This document shows positions 7,844-16,658 of a DNA stretch of 43,399 nucleotides, one piece after another; positions within the stretch are counted from its first letter, which is position 1, and each line of letters starts with the position of its first letter. The stretch is from CAYMQB01 sp964392665 (lineage in GTDB: Bacteria > Hydrothermota > E44-bin80). Both the position numbers and the translations under genes were made by a program. The notes below the pieces were generated by a model that saw nothing but the letters and a program-made list of their open reading frames with translations, did no database searches and was not told the DNA's origin. The DNA is taken from NCBI GenBank assembly GCA_964392665.1, contig CAYMQB010000018.1, forward strand, positions 1 through 43,399, written 5' to 3'.

Positions 7844-8749
7844 TTATCTCACTTTTCCAGTAACCGCTAACCCGCCACTCATCTTCGCTCTTCCCTTAAA
7901 TATCTCCATTGCAATCCGAATCCCATCTCCTACAGCAATTCCCACCTGTCTGTATTCACCCTCTACGACATCACCAATGAAATAGATATTCTTTGTACGC
8001 TTTCCAATTTCATAGGCTGACTTCAGATCTTGAGAAAGAAAACCAACGTTTGCTATCCTGCCAATGGCTGCAACCACAATGTCAGTTAGAATACTTATAT
8101 CATTGGCACAGGAACAATGCAAGACCAATTTATCACCTTGCTTGAAAAGGTTTTTTACTTCACAGCCTGTTGAAATTCGAATATTGCTTTGTCCTTTTAC
8201 CTTTTCCAGTAAAGCAAGAACACAGGATACATTTTTTTTTCTACATAACACCAACACTTCGTTATTTCTTGACAAGGTTAAGGCATAATCCAAAGCGGCA
8301 TCCCCTCCCCCGATTATGCATATATCCTTGTTTTCTATTGATTTCAGTTTCAATACGTCATAAAAAATGCAGTTCGACTTCAAACCTGTATCTATTCTAA
8401 GCTTTCTGGGAACAGTTCCTGAGGCAACAACAACAGTTTTAGCGTTTATTGTTTTCTTATCAGTCCGTATAATGAAATTTTTTTCCGAAAAGTCCAATTT
8501 TTCTGCTTTCATAATGAGAACTTCCACCCCGAATCTTCTTAATTGTTTTTCAAATAGGCATGCAAGCTCACTTCCACTAATTCCCTTGGGAAACCCGGGA
8601 TAGTTTTCTACCATATTTGCGTTCAGCACAAGTCCACCCACACTATTTCCCTCCAGAAGAAGAGGCTCGAATCCATATCGCTTCAACTGAATTGCGCAGG
8701 AAATACCCGCAGGTCCAGCCCCAATAATTACCACCTCTCGTTTTATCAT
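7844..8749 (-). CDS. TrxR-like FAD/NAD(P) oxidoreductase without CxxC
   Basis: The 301-residue protein has the two Rossmann motifs of the low-molecular-weight thioredoxin reductase family: IIGAGPAGISCA at residue 8 for FAD and IIGGGDAALDYA for NAD(P). NYPGFP and the C-terminal IYFIGDVVEG are also present. The redox-active C-A-x-C-D of thioredoxin reductase is replaced by SNCIFYDV, so only one Cys remains. It should not reduce thioredoxin directly; ferredoxin/flavodoxin-NADP reductase-like enzymes share this architecture. It heads a two-gene unit with the radical SAM protein and may supply it with electrons (inference). The ATG at 8749 has no ribosome site; see the promoter at 8758-8786. Confidence 0.8.
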   Translation of the reverse strand: MIKREVVIIGAGPAGISCAIQLKRYGFEPLLLEGNSVGGLVLNANMVENYPGFPKGISGSELACLFEKQLRRFGVEVLIMKAEKLDFSEKNFIIRTDKKTINAKTVVVASGTVPRKLRIDTGLKSNCIFYDVLKLKSIENKDICIIGGGDAALDYALTLSRNNEVLVLCRKKNVSCVLALLEKVKGQSNIRISTGCEVKNLFKQGDKLVLHCSCANDISILTDIVVAAIGRIANVGFLSQDLKSAYEIGKRTKNIYFIGDVVEGEYRQVGIAVGDGIRIAMEIFKGRAKMSGGLAVTGKVR

Positions 8750-8757
8750 ACGATTAC

Positions 8758-8786
8758 TAACTATCCTAAAAAGCCCCTTTTGTCAA
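8758..8786 (-). promoter_or_regulatory. Possible promoter of the flavoprotein-radical SAM operon
   Basis: A perfect TTGACA (8781-8786, minus strand) is followed after 17 bases by a poor -10, TAGTTA. The -10 ends eight bases before the ATG, which would give a leaderless or nearly leaderless mRNA. Confidence 0.35.
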
Positions 8787-8847
8787 CAGGTTTCTCAATC
8801 CAGCTTACTAATTCAATCGAGTATCGAACTAACCTTTCAAAATACTG

Positions 8848-8876
8848 TTGACATACACTTCCTTTTGATGTATAAA
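8848..8876 (+). promoter_or_regulatory. Sigma-70 promoter of yajC-fmt
   Basis: TTGACA and TATAAA are 17 bases apart, upstream of AAAAAGGAGG and the yajC start. Confidence 0.8.
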
Positions 8877-8895
8877 TGATGAAAAAGGAGGTAGA

Positions 8896-9207
8896 ATGGT
8901 TGAGACTCTTAACGCAATGGCACAGACTGGAGGACAAAGTCAAACAAATCCTTTGACTACCGTCATTTTTATAGTAATGATTATTGCAATCCTTTACTTT
9001 CTCCTGTTTATGCCACAGAGAAAACAAGAGCAAAAGAGGAAACAGATGATTGCAACTCTCACTAAAGGTGATGAAGTCGTCACTTCGGGCGGAATACATG
9101 GAACAATCTCAAGGATAAAGGAAGATACCATTATTGTCAAAATATCAGAGAAAACCGAAATCGCTGTCGAAAAAAACTCCGTATCAAGGGTAAAAGAAAG
9201 AAAATGA
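8896..9207 (+). CDS. yajC: Preprotein translocase subunit YajC
   Basis: This 103-residue protein has a Gln/Asn-rich N-terminus and one membrane segment (about residues 22-41). It then has the YajC core: MPQRKQEQKRKQM, followed by LTKGDEVVTSGGIHGTI. YajC associates with SecDF in the inner membrane; no secDF is in the window. Start: ATG nine bases after AAAGGAGG. The stop overlaps the fmt start by four bases (ATGA), so translation is coupled. Confidence 0.92.
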   Translation: MVETLNAMAQTGGQSQTNPLTTVIFIVMIIAILYFLLFMPQRKQEQKRKQMIATLTKGDEVVTSGGIHGTISRIKEDTIIVKISEKTEIAVEKNSVSRVKERK

Positions 9208-10127
9208 GAATTGTGTACTGGGGAAGCTCGCATTCCTCAGCAGAAATTCTAACCTATCTGGTCGCTAACAACTTTCATGTTGCTCTTGTTGTCACTCAGC
9301 CTGACAGGCAAAAAGGAAGAGGCAAAAAAGTACTGCCCACACCTGTGAAACAAGTTGCTATACAAAAAAATATAGAAGTTGTATCTCCGGAAAACCCAAA
9401 TCAACAAAGCACAATCAAGAAAATCTCTAATTACAAACCCGACCTTTTCTTCCTTTGTGCTTATGCAAAACTTCTTGGTAAAGAATTACTGGAAATTCCA
9501 CCACAGGGTTCTGTTAACCTTCATTTTTCCCTGTTACCAGAACTCCGCGGTGCCGCACCAATCCAAAGAGCAATAGTAAAAGGATTCAAAAAAACTGGTA
9601 TTACAACCTTCTTTATGAACGAATCCCTTGATAAGGGTGAAATTATACTGCAGGAACAAACAGAGATTCAAGAATTCGAAACGTTCGGTGAACTGGAGAA
9701 AAGACTTACTAACACAGGTAAAATGATAGCAAAACGGACAATCGAAGGAATTATCGAAGGAAATCTCAAAACAACGAAGCAGGATAATGCAAAAAAATCT
9801 TATGCAAAAAAAATTCAAAAAGAAGAAAGAATTGTTGACTGGAACCAACCTGCCATAGAGATTGTGAGGAAAATAAACGGCTTTTCTCCATCGCCGGGTA
9901 CTTATACGTTTTTCAGAGAAAAAAGAATAATGCTTATAAAGGCAAAAACAGGAACAGTGGCACAGGGAAGTGCAGGAACACTCTTTGCTGGAAAACAACT
10001 TCAAGTTCTTGCAGGTGATGGAAAAACTGTACTCATAGAGAAACTAAAACCTGAAGGGAAAAAAGCAATAAATGCTAAAGATTTCGTTAATGGTTTTAGG
10101 ATTGAAGACGGTGATACCTTTACTTGA
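9204..10127 (+). CDS. fmt: Methionyl-tRNA formyltransferase
   Basis: The 307-residue protein has the formyltransferase N-terminal domain with LHFSLLPELRGAAPIQRAI (about residues 109-127), equivalent to the N-x-H-x-S-L-L-P-x-x-R-G-A-A-P-I signature. The conserved Asp follows in FMNESLDKGEI. A C-terminal beta-barrel tRNA-binding domain starts near residue 205 (IVDWNQPAIEIVRKINGFSPSPG). It formylates Met-tRNA for initiation, in the cytoplasm. The start overlaps the yajC stop. No def gene accompanies it here. A hairpin with a T-tract follows immediately. Confidence 0.93.
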   Translation: MRIVYWGSSHSSAEILTYLVANNFHVALVVTQPDRQKGRGKKVLPTPVKQVAIQKNIEVVSPENPNQQSTIKKISNYKPDLFFLCAYAKLLGKELLEIPPQGSVNLHFSLLPELRGAAPIQRAIVKGFKKTGITTFFMNESLDKGEIILQEQTEIQEFETFGELEKRLTNTGKMIAKRTIEGIIEGNLKTTKQDNAKKSYAKKIQKEERIVDWNQPAIEIVRKINGFSPSPGTYTFFREKRIMLIKAKTGTVAQGSAGTLFAGKQLQVLAGDGKTVLIEKLKPEGKKAINAKDFVNGFRIEDGDTFT

Positions 10128-10178
10128 GAGCTGTTTTGAAAAAAATAAGTTTACCTTATGTTTACAGCTCTATTTTTC
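10128..10178 (+). terminator. Probable intrinsic terminator after fmt
   Basis: GAGCTGT (10128-10134) pairs with ACAGCTC (10164-10170). Inner ATAAG/CTTAT can also pair, and TATTTTT follows. It begins directly after the fmt stop. The stem is interrupted, so strength is uncertain. Confidence 0.45.
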
Positions 10179-10232
10179 AACTCAAAAAAACTTACAAGAC
10201 TTATTTGCATTGATTTTTCAAAGTATCAAGAA

Positions 10233-10424
10233 ATGTCCTCCTCAAAATTCACAATGAGTAACCCGGAATATGGCAGATTTGACTGGATCTACGACGAGGA
10301 TGTCTGCCCAGATACGACAATCAAAGAAGACGATTTGGGTAAAACCGATGAAGGCATTTCTCTGCTTTCAAGAAGTCTCTCTCAAACACAGCTTGAATCT
10401 GTGAAGAAGGGACAGATAAGTTGA
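10233..10424 (+). CDS. Small acidic protein of unknown function
   Basis: The frame encodes 63 residues from the ATG at 10233, or 56 from the ATG at 10254 (MSNPEYGRFDWIYDEDVCPD). The N-terminal half is rich in Asp/Glu and Tyr/Trp; the C-terminal part is Ser/Lys/Gln-rich (SLLSRSLSQTQ). Neither start has a good ribosome site. It ends overlapping the TTG start of the YhfC-family gene, so the two are probably coupled, and this is the main evidence that it is real. No known family was recognised. Confidence 0.45.
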   Translation: MSSSKFTMSNPEYGRFDWIYDEDVCPDTTIKEDDLGKTDEGISLLSRSLSQTQLESVKKGQIS

Positions 10425-11182
10425 TTCTGCAAAAAATAATATCCGGTAGCGGTATGATTCTTGCAGGTATTCTTTTCCTATTTATTTTCAAAATCAGGAA
10501 GAGCATTGCATTCAAGTATATTCTTTATGGTGGAATTGTATGGGCAGGAACGATAGCGTTGAAGTTTACCTGTGCATTATTGTTAAACAAACACATTTAC
10601 GGTTTTCTGTATTCCGCCTTGCCAGCTAAGGTTGCAGATCCACTATTCTGGGTTTATGTTGGACTTCTAACCGGAATCTTTGAATGCGGAGGTATATATT
10701 TGGTAATCAAATTGACGAAACTTAAGAATATATCGAAATGGGAATCCTATGCATTTGGATACGGATTCGGTTCAACAGAAGCAATCCTGATTGGACTTGC
10801 CCAGCTTCTTTCGATTATCGCCATATTTACAGGTCAGATTCCAGTTATGCAAATCGACTGGTTGGTAATCCCTGCTCCAATAGTGGAAAGGGTTATGGCT
10901 ATTTTCCTCCATCTATTCACAACATTACTGATTATTTACGGAATTAAGGAGAATAAACCTTCCCTTTTCTGGATTTCCCTTCTTTATAAGTCACTGGTAG
11001 ATGCAATTGCAGCCTGGGCACAACTCTCCTTTGGAATAACTTCTACTTCACATATATGGTTGGTAGAAGGAATATTCTTCATAGTCACATCTTTTTCCAT
11101 CGTTGGCTCAATACTATTTTGCCGGAGAGGAGAAACCCAGAATCTGGCAGAGGGCAACAATGCCAGCAGTTTCAGTTCTTAG
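10421..11182 (+). CDS. YhfC-family polytopic membrane protein (putative intramembrane protease)
   Basis: This 253-residue protein has about seven hydrophobic segments. Characteristic blocks are GIFECGGIYLVI, GFGSTEAILIG and ERVMAIFLHLF, with conserved Glu and His in membrane segments, followed by KSLVDAIAAW. These match the YhfC (PF10086-type) family, distantly related to CAAX-type intramembrane proteases; activity has not been shown to my knowledge. Start: TTG at 10421 with AAGGGA upstream; an internal ATG at 10454 is possible. The hydrophilic tail (about the last 23 residues) overlaps the 3' end of the convergent rsmE by 69 bases, so the tail may be a late readthrough extension. Confidence 0.75.
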   Translation: MILQKIISGSGMILAGILFLFIFKIRKSIAFKYILYGGIVWAGTIALKFTCALLLNKHIYGFLYSALPAKVADPLFWVYVGLLTGIFECGGIYLVIKLTKLKNISKWESYAFGYGFGSTEAILIGLAQLLSIIAIFTGQIPVMQIDWLVIPAPIVERVMAIFLHLFTTLLIIYGIKENKPSLFWISLLYKSLVDAIAAWAQLSFGITSTSHIWLVEGIFFIVTSFSIVGSILFCRRGETQNLAEGNNASSFSS

Positions 11183-11839
11183 TCTCGTCACCCCAAGGCT
11201 AATGGGCACAAAACCTTGCTCAATAGCTTTATCAAATTCTTCTCTTTCGAAACCACCTTCGGGACCCACAAGAACAAGTACTTTTTTTGCGCTTTTACCA
11301 CGCATATTTTCCTCGATACTGCTTGCATACTCTTTCTCATAGGCAATGAATTTTAACGAAAATCCCAACCTTTTTGATACGAAATCTTCAAAGTCCAGGG
11401 GTTTCCTAAACTCTGGTAAAATAGACCTTTTAGACTGCTTGACAGCAGAGATTGCTATTTTCTTCCATCTTCTAATCTTAGCCACTTCAGGAATCACAAC
11501 ACTCCTTTTAGTTATAACAGGTATAATCTCCCTCACTCCGATTTCGGTTGCTTTTTCAACAAACCAATCCATTCTTTTTGCTCTTGGTGATGCTATAGCT
11601 ATGCTTACGTAAACTGACCTCTCATTTGTATTCCTGGTTATTTTAGAAGTTTCTGCCTTTATGTAATGACTTCGAAATTTCGAAATAACACAATGATATT
11701 CCTCTCCGTCGCCTGTAATCACAACTATCCTATCACCTACTTTGGAACGTAATACGTTCTTAAGGTGCTTAAATTCACTACCCTTAATAGTTACAATATT
11801 ATTTTTGATATCTTTCTTATTTGCAAAAAAATAATCCAT
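11114..11839 (-). CDS. rsmE: 16S rRNA m3U1498 methyltransferase
   Basis: This 241-residue SPOUT-class protein has an N-terminal PUA-like part (residues 1-70) and then a knotted methyltransferase domain. Signatures are KATEIGV, AVKQSKRSILPEF, VLVGPEGGFEREEF and SLGVTRLRTETAGI. It methylates U1498 of 16S rRNA. It is the last gene of the grpE-dnaK-dnaJ unit, 26 bases after dnaJ; dnaJ-rsmE neighbourhood is common in bacteria. Its 3' end overlaps yhfC on the other strand. Confidence 0.92.
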   Translation of the reverse strand: MDYFFANKKDIKNNIVTIKGSEFKHLKNVLRSKVGDRIVVITGDGEEYHCVISKFRSHYIKAETSKITRNTNERSVYVSIAIASPRAKRMDWFVEKATEIGVREIIPVITKRSVVIPEVAKIRRWKKIAISAVKQSKRSILPEFRKPLDFEDFVSKRLGFSLKFIAYEKEYASSIEENMRGKSAKKVLVLVGPEGGFEREEFDKAIEQGFVPISLGVTRLRTETAGIVALCQILGFSSPAK

Positions 11840-11865
11840 GGAAAAGCTATTTCGGACTCACAGAC

Positions 11866-13017
11866 TTATGTATTTCTGGGTTTGTCGGCAGCTATCTTTT
11901 CGAGACGTTTGAGTAACTCTTTTTCTTCGGCACTAATCCTCTTTGGAGTCCATACTTTAATCTCTACATACTCATCGCCTTTCCCACCAAAATTTATATG
12001 GGGTAAGCCTTGCCCTTTCAACCTGAAAAGTTTACCCGACTCTGTTCCTCGTGGAATTGCCAAAAAAACCTTCCCATTCAAGGTTGGAACTTCGATTTTT
12101 CCGCCAAGAACAGCAACTGTGTAAGAAATAAAGGTTCTTAGCACAATATCGGAACCATGTCTTTCGAATTTCGGATGTTTTTTTTCCTCTATAACAACAT
12201 TTATATTTCCCTTAGGTCCATTGTTAGGACCTGCGTGTCCTTCGTCCCTTAAGGGTATATAGTTACCCTCGCTGATACCTGCTGGAATTCTAACACTGAT
12301 TATCGAAGTTTTCTTAATCCTCCCTGTTCCGCTGCACTTTCTGCAGGGATCCTTCACTATCTTTCCTGTTCCTCCGCAGCGATTACAGGTCGAAATTGTT
12401 TGCACCATACCCCCCAAAAGTCCCCTTGAAGTTCTTGCGACCTGTCCACTTCCCTTACACTCAGGACAGGTTACCAATCCACTTCCCGTCTTTGCACCCG
12501 AACCTCCACAGGAATCACACTTTTCATATCTTTTTACTTTTATCTTTTTAGTTACACCCTTTGCAATCTCTTCGAGTGATAGTCTCATATTTACTCTTAT
12601 ATCCCCACCTTTTATGGCACGACTTCCCTCCCTCTGTCTAAATCCTCCTCTTGCTCCCCCGGTAAAGAGATCAAAAATATTTCCACCACCAAACCCACCA
12701 CCTCCAAAAAGACCCTCAAGAATATCACTCAAATCCTCGAAATGCGTAAAATCCCTGTTCATGTTGAAACCACCACTTCCGAATGAACCCTTCAGTCCGT
12801 CATAACCAAAACGGTCATAGGTGGCTCTCTTGTTCTTATCCATCAGAACTTCATAAGCTTCGCAGACTTCCTTGAACTTCTCTGTAGCCTGTTCTTTGTT
12901 GTCCTGATTTGCATCCGGATGATATTTTTTTGCCAGATTCCTGTATGCCTTCTTTATCTCATCATCGCTTGCACTCTTTGAGATACCAAGAATTTTGTAG
13001 TAATCCATTTTTACCAT
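11866..13017 (-). CDS. dnaJ: Chaperone protein DnaJ
   Basis: The 383-residue protein has a complete J domain with HPD at residues 33-35 and a Gly/Phe region (about 76-125). Four zinc-binding C-x2-C-x-G-x-G repeats lie near 167, 184, 211 and 225 (CDSCGGSG, CPECKGSG, CNRCGGTG, CRKCSGTG), followed by the C-terminal substrate domains. It stimulates DnaK ATPase and delivers substrates in the cytoplasm. Translation could begin at 13017 or at the second ATG at 13008 (MDYYKIL), the usual family start; neither has a good ribosome site. It lies 295 bases downstream of dnaK. Confidence 0.95.
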   Translation of the reverse strand: MVKMDYYKILGISKSASDDEIKKAYRNLAKKYHPDANQDNKEQATEKFKEVCEAYEVLMDKNKRATYDRFGYDGLKGSFGSGGFNMNRDFTHFEDLSDILEGLFGGGGFGGGNIFDLFTGGARGGFRQREGSRAIKGGDIRVNMRLSLEEIAKGVTKKIKVKRYEKCDSCGGSGAKTGSGLVTCPECKGSGQVARTSRGLLGGMVQTISTCNRCGGTGKIVKDPCRKCSGTGRIKKTSIISVRIPAGISEGNYIPLRDEGHAGPNNGPKGNINVVIEEKKHPKFERHGSDIVLRTFISYTVAVLGGKIEVPTLNGKVFLAIPRGTESGKLFRLKGQGLPHINFGGKGDEYVEIKVWTPKRISAEEKELLKRLEKIAADKPRNT

Positions 13018-13312
13018 AAGTATCTATTCAATAAATGACTTTGTTGATTTTACTGGATTTGTTGACTTAATGCTTCGTTGAATCTATGAAATCATTACTC
13101 CAAGGTATTACACCGTTTAGCTCTTTTATTAGTTTTGGTCGTCTGTATCGTTTTGTTCGTTTAAGGTGTTAGTTTCACAGCAAGATATTCGTTTACACTT
13201 TTCATTTCTAATCTTTTCCTTTATCCTTACCATTTCTCCGTTTCCCTCATCTCCACTCGCTCTTATCTCTTCCGTCCTTGTCGATCTTATGTCTTATGCC
13301 TTTCCTTCCTCC
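13018..13312. other. dnaK-dnaJ spacer
   Basis: This 295-base spacer lies inside the heat-shock operon. It is pyrimidine-rich on the plus strand (runs such as TTTCTCCGTTTCCCTC and CTTATGTCTTATGCC). Similar strings occur near 6850, 23480 and 38930. I see no gene and no clear terminator or promoter. Confidence 0.5.
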
Positions 13313-15277
13313 TCACTTATCGTCCTTCTCCTTATCCTCATCATCTATTACTTCATAATCAGCATCTACAGCTTCGGATTTCTCCTGTTTCTCTTCATTG
13401 GTCTTTGTTTCCTCTGGTTCGGCTTGCTCTTGCTGACCCTCCGATTTTGTTTTCTGCTGGTCAGTAGTCGCCTGCTGATACATTTTCTCACTTAATGTAT
13501 AAGATGCCTTTTGAAGCTCCTCCACCTTTCTTTCTATCTCATCCATATTGTTAGTGCTTATAACCTTTTTCAGTTCGTCAACTGCATTTCCAATTTCCTT
13601 CTTTTCTTTATCTGACAGTTTCTCACCATATTCTCTTAAACTCTTCTCGGTCGAATAGATAAGAGCATCAGCCTTGTTACGTACTTCGACAAACTCTTTC
13701 TTTTTCCTATCTTCTCCCTCGTGTGCTTTCCCTTCTTTTACCATTTCATCGATTTCATCTTCCTTCAAACCACCCGAGGCGGTAATCCTTATTTTTTGTT
13801 CTTTCCCTGTTCCCAGATCCTTTGCCGAAACATGAAGAATACCGTCTGCGTCAATATCAAAAGACACTTCAATCTGAGGAACGCCGCGCGGCGCAGGCGG
13901 AATACCTACAAGTTCGAATTTGCCCAGAGTTCTGTTGTCAACTGCCATTTTTCTTTCTCCCTGAAGTACATGTATCGTAACGGCAGGTTGGTTGTCCGCA
14001 GCAGTGGTAAAAATCTGACTCTTTTTCGTCGGTATTGTTGTATTTCTTTCGATAATTGGTGTCATAACTGCACCCAGCGTTTCTATTCCGAGAGTCAGAG
14101 GAGTGACATCCAGAAGCAGAACATCTCTGACCTCACCGCTTAATACTGCTCCCTGGATTGCAGCACCCATTGCAACAACTTCGTCCGGATTTATACCTTT
14201 ATGAGGCTCCTTGCCGAAATATTTCTTCACTGCTTCCTGAACCAACGGCATCCTCGTCATACCCCCGACAAGAACAACTTCATCGATATCTTTCACATTT
14301 ATTTTTGCATCCTTAAGAGCCTGCTCAACCGGTCGCTTTGTTCTTTCCACAAGATCATCGATAAGACTTTCCATTTTTGCCCTTGTAATTTTCATATCAA
14401 GGTGTTTTGCTCCAGAAGCATCTGCGGTTATAAATGGAAGGTTTATCGATGTTTCGAGTGTCGTCGAAAGTTCTATTTTCGCCTTCTCTGCCGACTCTCT
14501 TAACCTCTGCAGTGCTCTCTTGTCGTTTATCAAGTCAATTCCATTATCCTTTTTGAATTCTTCGGCAATCCAATTCACAATTCTCTCGTCGAAATCGTCA
14601 CCACCAAGATGGGTATCTCCATTCGTCGATTTAACCTCAAAAACACCCTCCCCAATCTCAAGTACGGAAATATCAAAAGTTCCCCCTCCAAGGTCAAAAA
14701 TGGCAATCTTTTCGTTCTTCTTTTTTTTCTCCAGTCCGTAAGCAAGTGAAGCGGCTGTAGGCTCGTTTATTATTCTCATAACTTCAAGTCCTGCAATCTT
14801 ACCGGCATCCTTGGTGGCTTTCCTTTGCGAATCATTGAAGTATGCAGGAACAGTTATTACTGCCTTTGTTACTTCCGACCCCAAATATTGTTCCGCAGCT
14901 TTCTTAAGATACCTTAAAACCATTGCAGAAATCTCTGGTGGAGAATATTGTTTATCACCCATTTCAACCCTCACATCTCCATCACTGGACTCAATAACTT
15001 CGTATGATACCTTTTTAAGTTCTTCTTTAACCTCATTGTATCTTCTACCCATGAATCTTTTTATGGAAAATATCGTATTGTCAGGATTGGTAACTTGCTG
15101 TCTTTTTGCTATAATACCAACAACTCTTTCTCCATCATCCTTGATAGCTACAACAGAAGGTGTTGTTCTTCCCCCGTCAGGATTTGGAACAACGACTGGT
15201 TCCCCACCCTCCACAATAGCCACGCATGAATTTGTGGTTCCTAAATCAATCCCTATTACTTTGTCTTTTACTGCCAT
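13313..15277 (-). CDS. dnaK: Chaperone protein DnaK (Hsp70)
   Basis: The 654-residue protein has the Hsp70 signatures IGIDLGTTNSCVA (residue 7 on), IFDLGGGTFDISVLEIGEG and VLVGGMTRMPLVQ. A substrate-binding domain and helical lid follow, ending in an acidic tail (DYEVIDDEDKEKDD). The start is set at ATG 15277, preceded by AAGGAGAG; a GTG nine bases upstream is less likely. The start lies inside the 3' end of grpE (32-base overlap), implying coupled translation and a fixed ratio. Confidence 0.97.
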   Translation of the reverse strand: MAVKDKVIGIDLGTTNSCVAIVEGGEPVVVPNPDGGRTTPSVVAIKDDGERVVGIIAKRQQVTNPDNTIFSIKRFMGRRYNEVKEELKKVSYEVIESSDGDVRVEMGDKQYSPPEISAMVLRYLKKAAEQYLGSEVTKAVITVPAYFNDSQRKATKDAGKIAGLEVMRIINEPTAASLAYGLEKKKKNEKIAIFDLGGGTFDISVLEIGEGVFEVKSTNGDTHLGGDDFDERIVNWIAEEFKKDNGIDLINDKRALQRLRESAEKAKIELSTTLETSINLPFITADASGAKHLDMKITRAKMESLIDDLVERTKRPVEQALKDAKINVKDIDEVVLVGGMTRMPLVQEAVKKYFGKEPHKGINPDEVVAMGAAIQGAVLSGEVRDVLLLDVTPLTLGIETLGAVMTPIIERNTTIPTKKSQIFTTAADNQPAVTIHVLQGERKMAVDNRTLGKFELVGIPPAPRGVPQIEVSFDIDADGILHVSAKDLGTGKEQKIRITASGGLKEDEIDEMVKEGKAHEGEDRKKKEFVEVRNKADALIYSTEKSLREYGEKLSDKEKKEIGNAVDELKKVISTNNMDEIERKVEELQKASYTLSEKMYQQATTDQQKTKSEGQQEQAEPEETKTNEEKQEKSEAVDADYEVIDDEDKEKDDK

Positions 15278-15899
15278 TTTCCTCACTCTCCTTTTCTTCT
15301 CCTTGTTTTGAAACAGTAACTTTTGCAGGTCTCAGCACTTTTTCACCCAAGAGATAGCCCTTTTCTAATTCTTCAATTATGGTAGAAGGTTCATGCTCCT
15401 TGCTTTCTATAGCAACCAGAGCATCGTGTCTGTAAGGGTCAAATTTGTGCCCGACGCTATCAAACGCTTTCAGTCCTTCCTTCTCCAGTAGTTCTTTGAG
15501 TTGTCTGAAAATCAACTTAACTCCATCCATTATATCCTTCACACTGTCTGAATTTACATTTGCATCGATTGCTCTTTCGAAATTGTCAACGACTGGTAAT
15601 ATAGAGAGAATAAGCTTTTCCGTTGCATACTTCCTTATTTCTTCCTTTTCTCTGGTAGCCCGTTTCCTCTGATTGTCAAGTTCGGCAAGAGACCTTAAAT
15701 ACTTGTCTTTATAGTTTGCAACTTCCTCAAGAGCTTCCTTTAATTCTACATTAAGTCTTTCAATCCTATCAAAATGCTCCGTTTGTTTCTCGGTACTATC
15801 TTCCTGTTTGTCTTTTTCTTTCTCTACATTCTTTTCCGCTACTTTCTCTTTTTCGATATTCTCCTTTTCTTCACTAATTTCCTTATCCTCAGTGTTCAA
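15246..15899 (-). CDS. grpE: Nucleotide exchange factor GrpE
   Basis: The 217-residue protein begins with a very acidic Lys/Glu-rich stretch (residues 1-45). A long coiled coil follows (about 45-90, RIERLNVELKEALEEVANY), then DNFERAI and a C-terminal beta domain (HDALVAIESKEHEPSTI, GYLLGEKVLRPAKVTV). It releases ADP from DnaK. Translation starts at TTG 15899, preceded by GGGAGGAAGA. It is first in the operon and has its own promoter. No CIRCE element or hrcA gene was found nearby. Confidence 0.94.
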   Translation of the reverse strand: MNTEDKEISEEKENIEKEKVAEKNVEKEKDKQEDSTEKQTEHFDRIERLNVELKEALEEVANYKDKYLRSLAELDNQRKRATREKEEIRKYATEKLILSILPVVDNFERAIDANVNSDSVKDIMDGVKLIFRQLKELLEKEGLKAFDSVGHKFDPYRHDALVAIESKEHEPSTIIEELEKGYLLGEKVLRPAKVTVSKQGEEKESEENGSKRQSNRD

Positions 15900-15929
15900 T
15901 CTTCCTCCCTAATTTCAATCTTTTCTGTG

Positions 15930-15958
15930 AATATAATAGCAAAATGATGATTTGTCAA
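15930..15958 (-). promoter_or_regulatory. Sigma-70-type promoter of the heat-shock operon
   Basis: Read on the minus strand, TTGACA and TATATT are 17 bases apart, about 30 bases before the grpE start. No sigma-32-like or CIRCE sequence overlaps it. Confidence 0.75.
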
Positions 15959-16055
15959 GGCTGTTTTTAATAAAAAAACGATATCCAAAACACTCTGTTC
16001 GGTCTTAAATCCCCTACTTCGTTACAGCTTGTATCTAAGAACCGTTAATCTCTTT

Positions 16056-16658
16056 CTAAGTATATCCTTTCTTTCTTTTGCTGTATATTATGTCTTTTAT
16101 TCTGGACACAATGTGCCTGATCGATATGGTCAAAAGTCTAATGTCCTCGACACGAGGCAGCAAAAAGACCACAAAGAAATTTTCCTCCACTCTCTCGATA
16201 TACAATAAGACATAATCATATGTAAGAATAATTTCTTTGACATTCGTTTTTTGATTCTGCGAGAAGTTTGATAAGTAGCTTAAAAAATCGTTAACATTCT
16301 TCTCACTCAATCTTGTTTCTTTTTTTAGAATGATGTGACTAAAAATGCCACCCTCAATAATTCCGCAAAAAAGAAGATTCGGAAGACTTTCGATTATCTG
16401 CCATAGTTGTTTTTTTTCCTTCTCCACCTCAATAATATCTATAGTTAGAAAACCCTTTTTGAGCTTCATAATTCTCTCCATAGCCTCTTTACCCTTTATG
16501 TCATCGTACCGCGCTCTCTGAAATCTTCCATTTCTGTATGAAAAAGAAGCATAATGTTTCCCGGAAATAATTATGAAACTCCCGCTCAGGGCTCTTCTTT
16601 CAACCTGAGCAATTCTCTCCTCAAGATTTATGTTACCTAAATCTACAGTGACTTTCAT
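16056..16658 (-). CDS. DUF4388-type protein
   Basis: The N-terminal 75 residues (RALSGSFIIISGKHYASFSY, RYDDIKGKEAMERIMKLKKG) resemble the DUF4388/PATAN-like module: a short beta-hairpin reporting on gene-product accumulation regions and a 'GxEAxxxIxxxxxG' helix. Residues 85-200 form an alpha/beta region that could be roadblock/LC7-like (weak). Such modules often occur with small GTPases or signalling proteins; none is adjacent. The ATG abuts the lepB stop with no spacer, so it is translated with lepB. No function can be assigned. Confidence 0.55.
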   Translation of the reverse strand: MKVTVDLGNINLEERIAQVERRALSGSFIIISGKHYASFSYRNGRFQRARYDDIKGKEAMERIMKLKKGFLTIDIIEVEKEKKQLWQIIESLPNLLFCGIIEGGIFSHIILKKETRLSEKNVNDFLSYLSNFSQNQKTNVKEIILTYDYVLLYIERVEENFFVVFLLPRVEDIRLLTISIRHIVSRIKDIIYSKRKKGYT

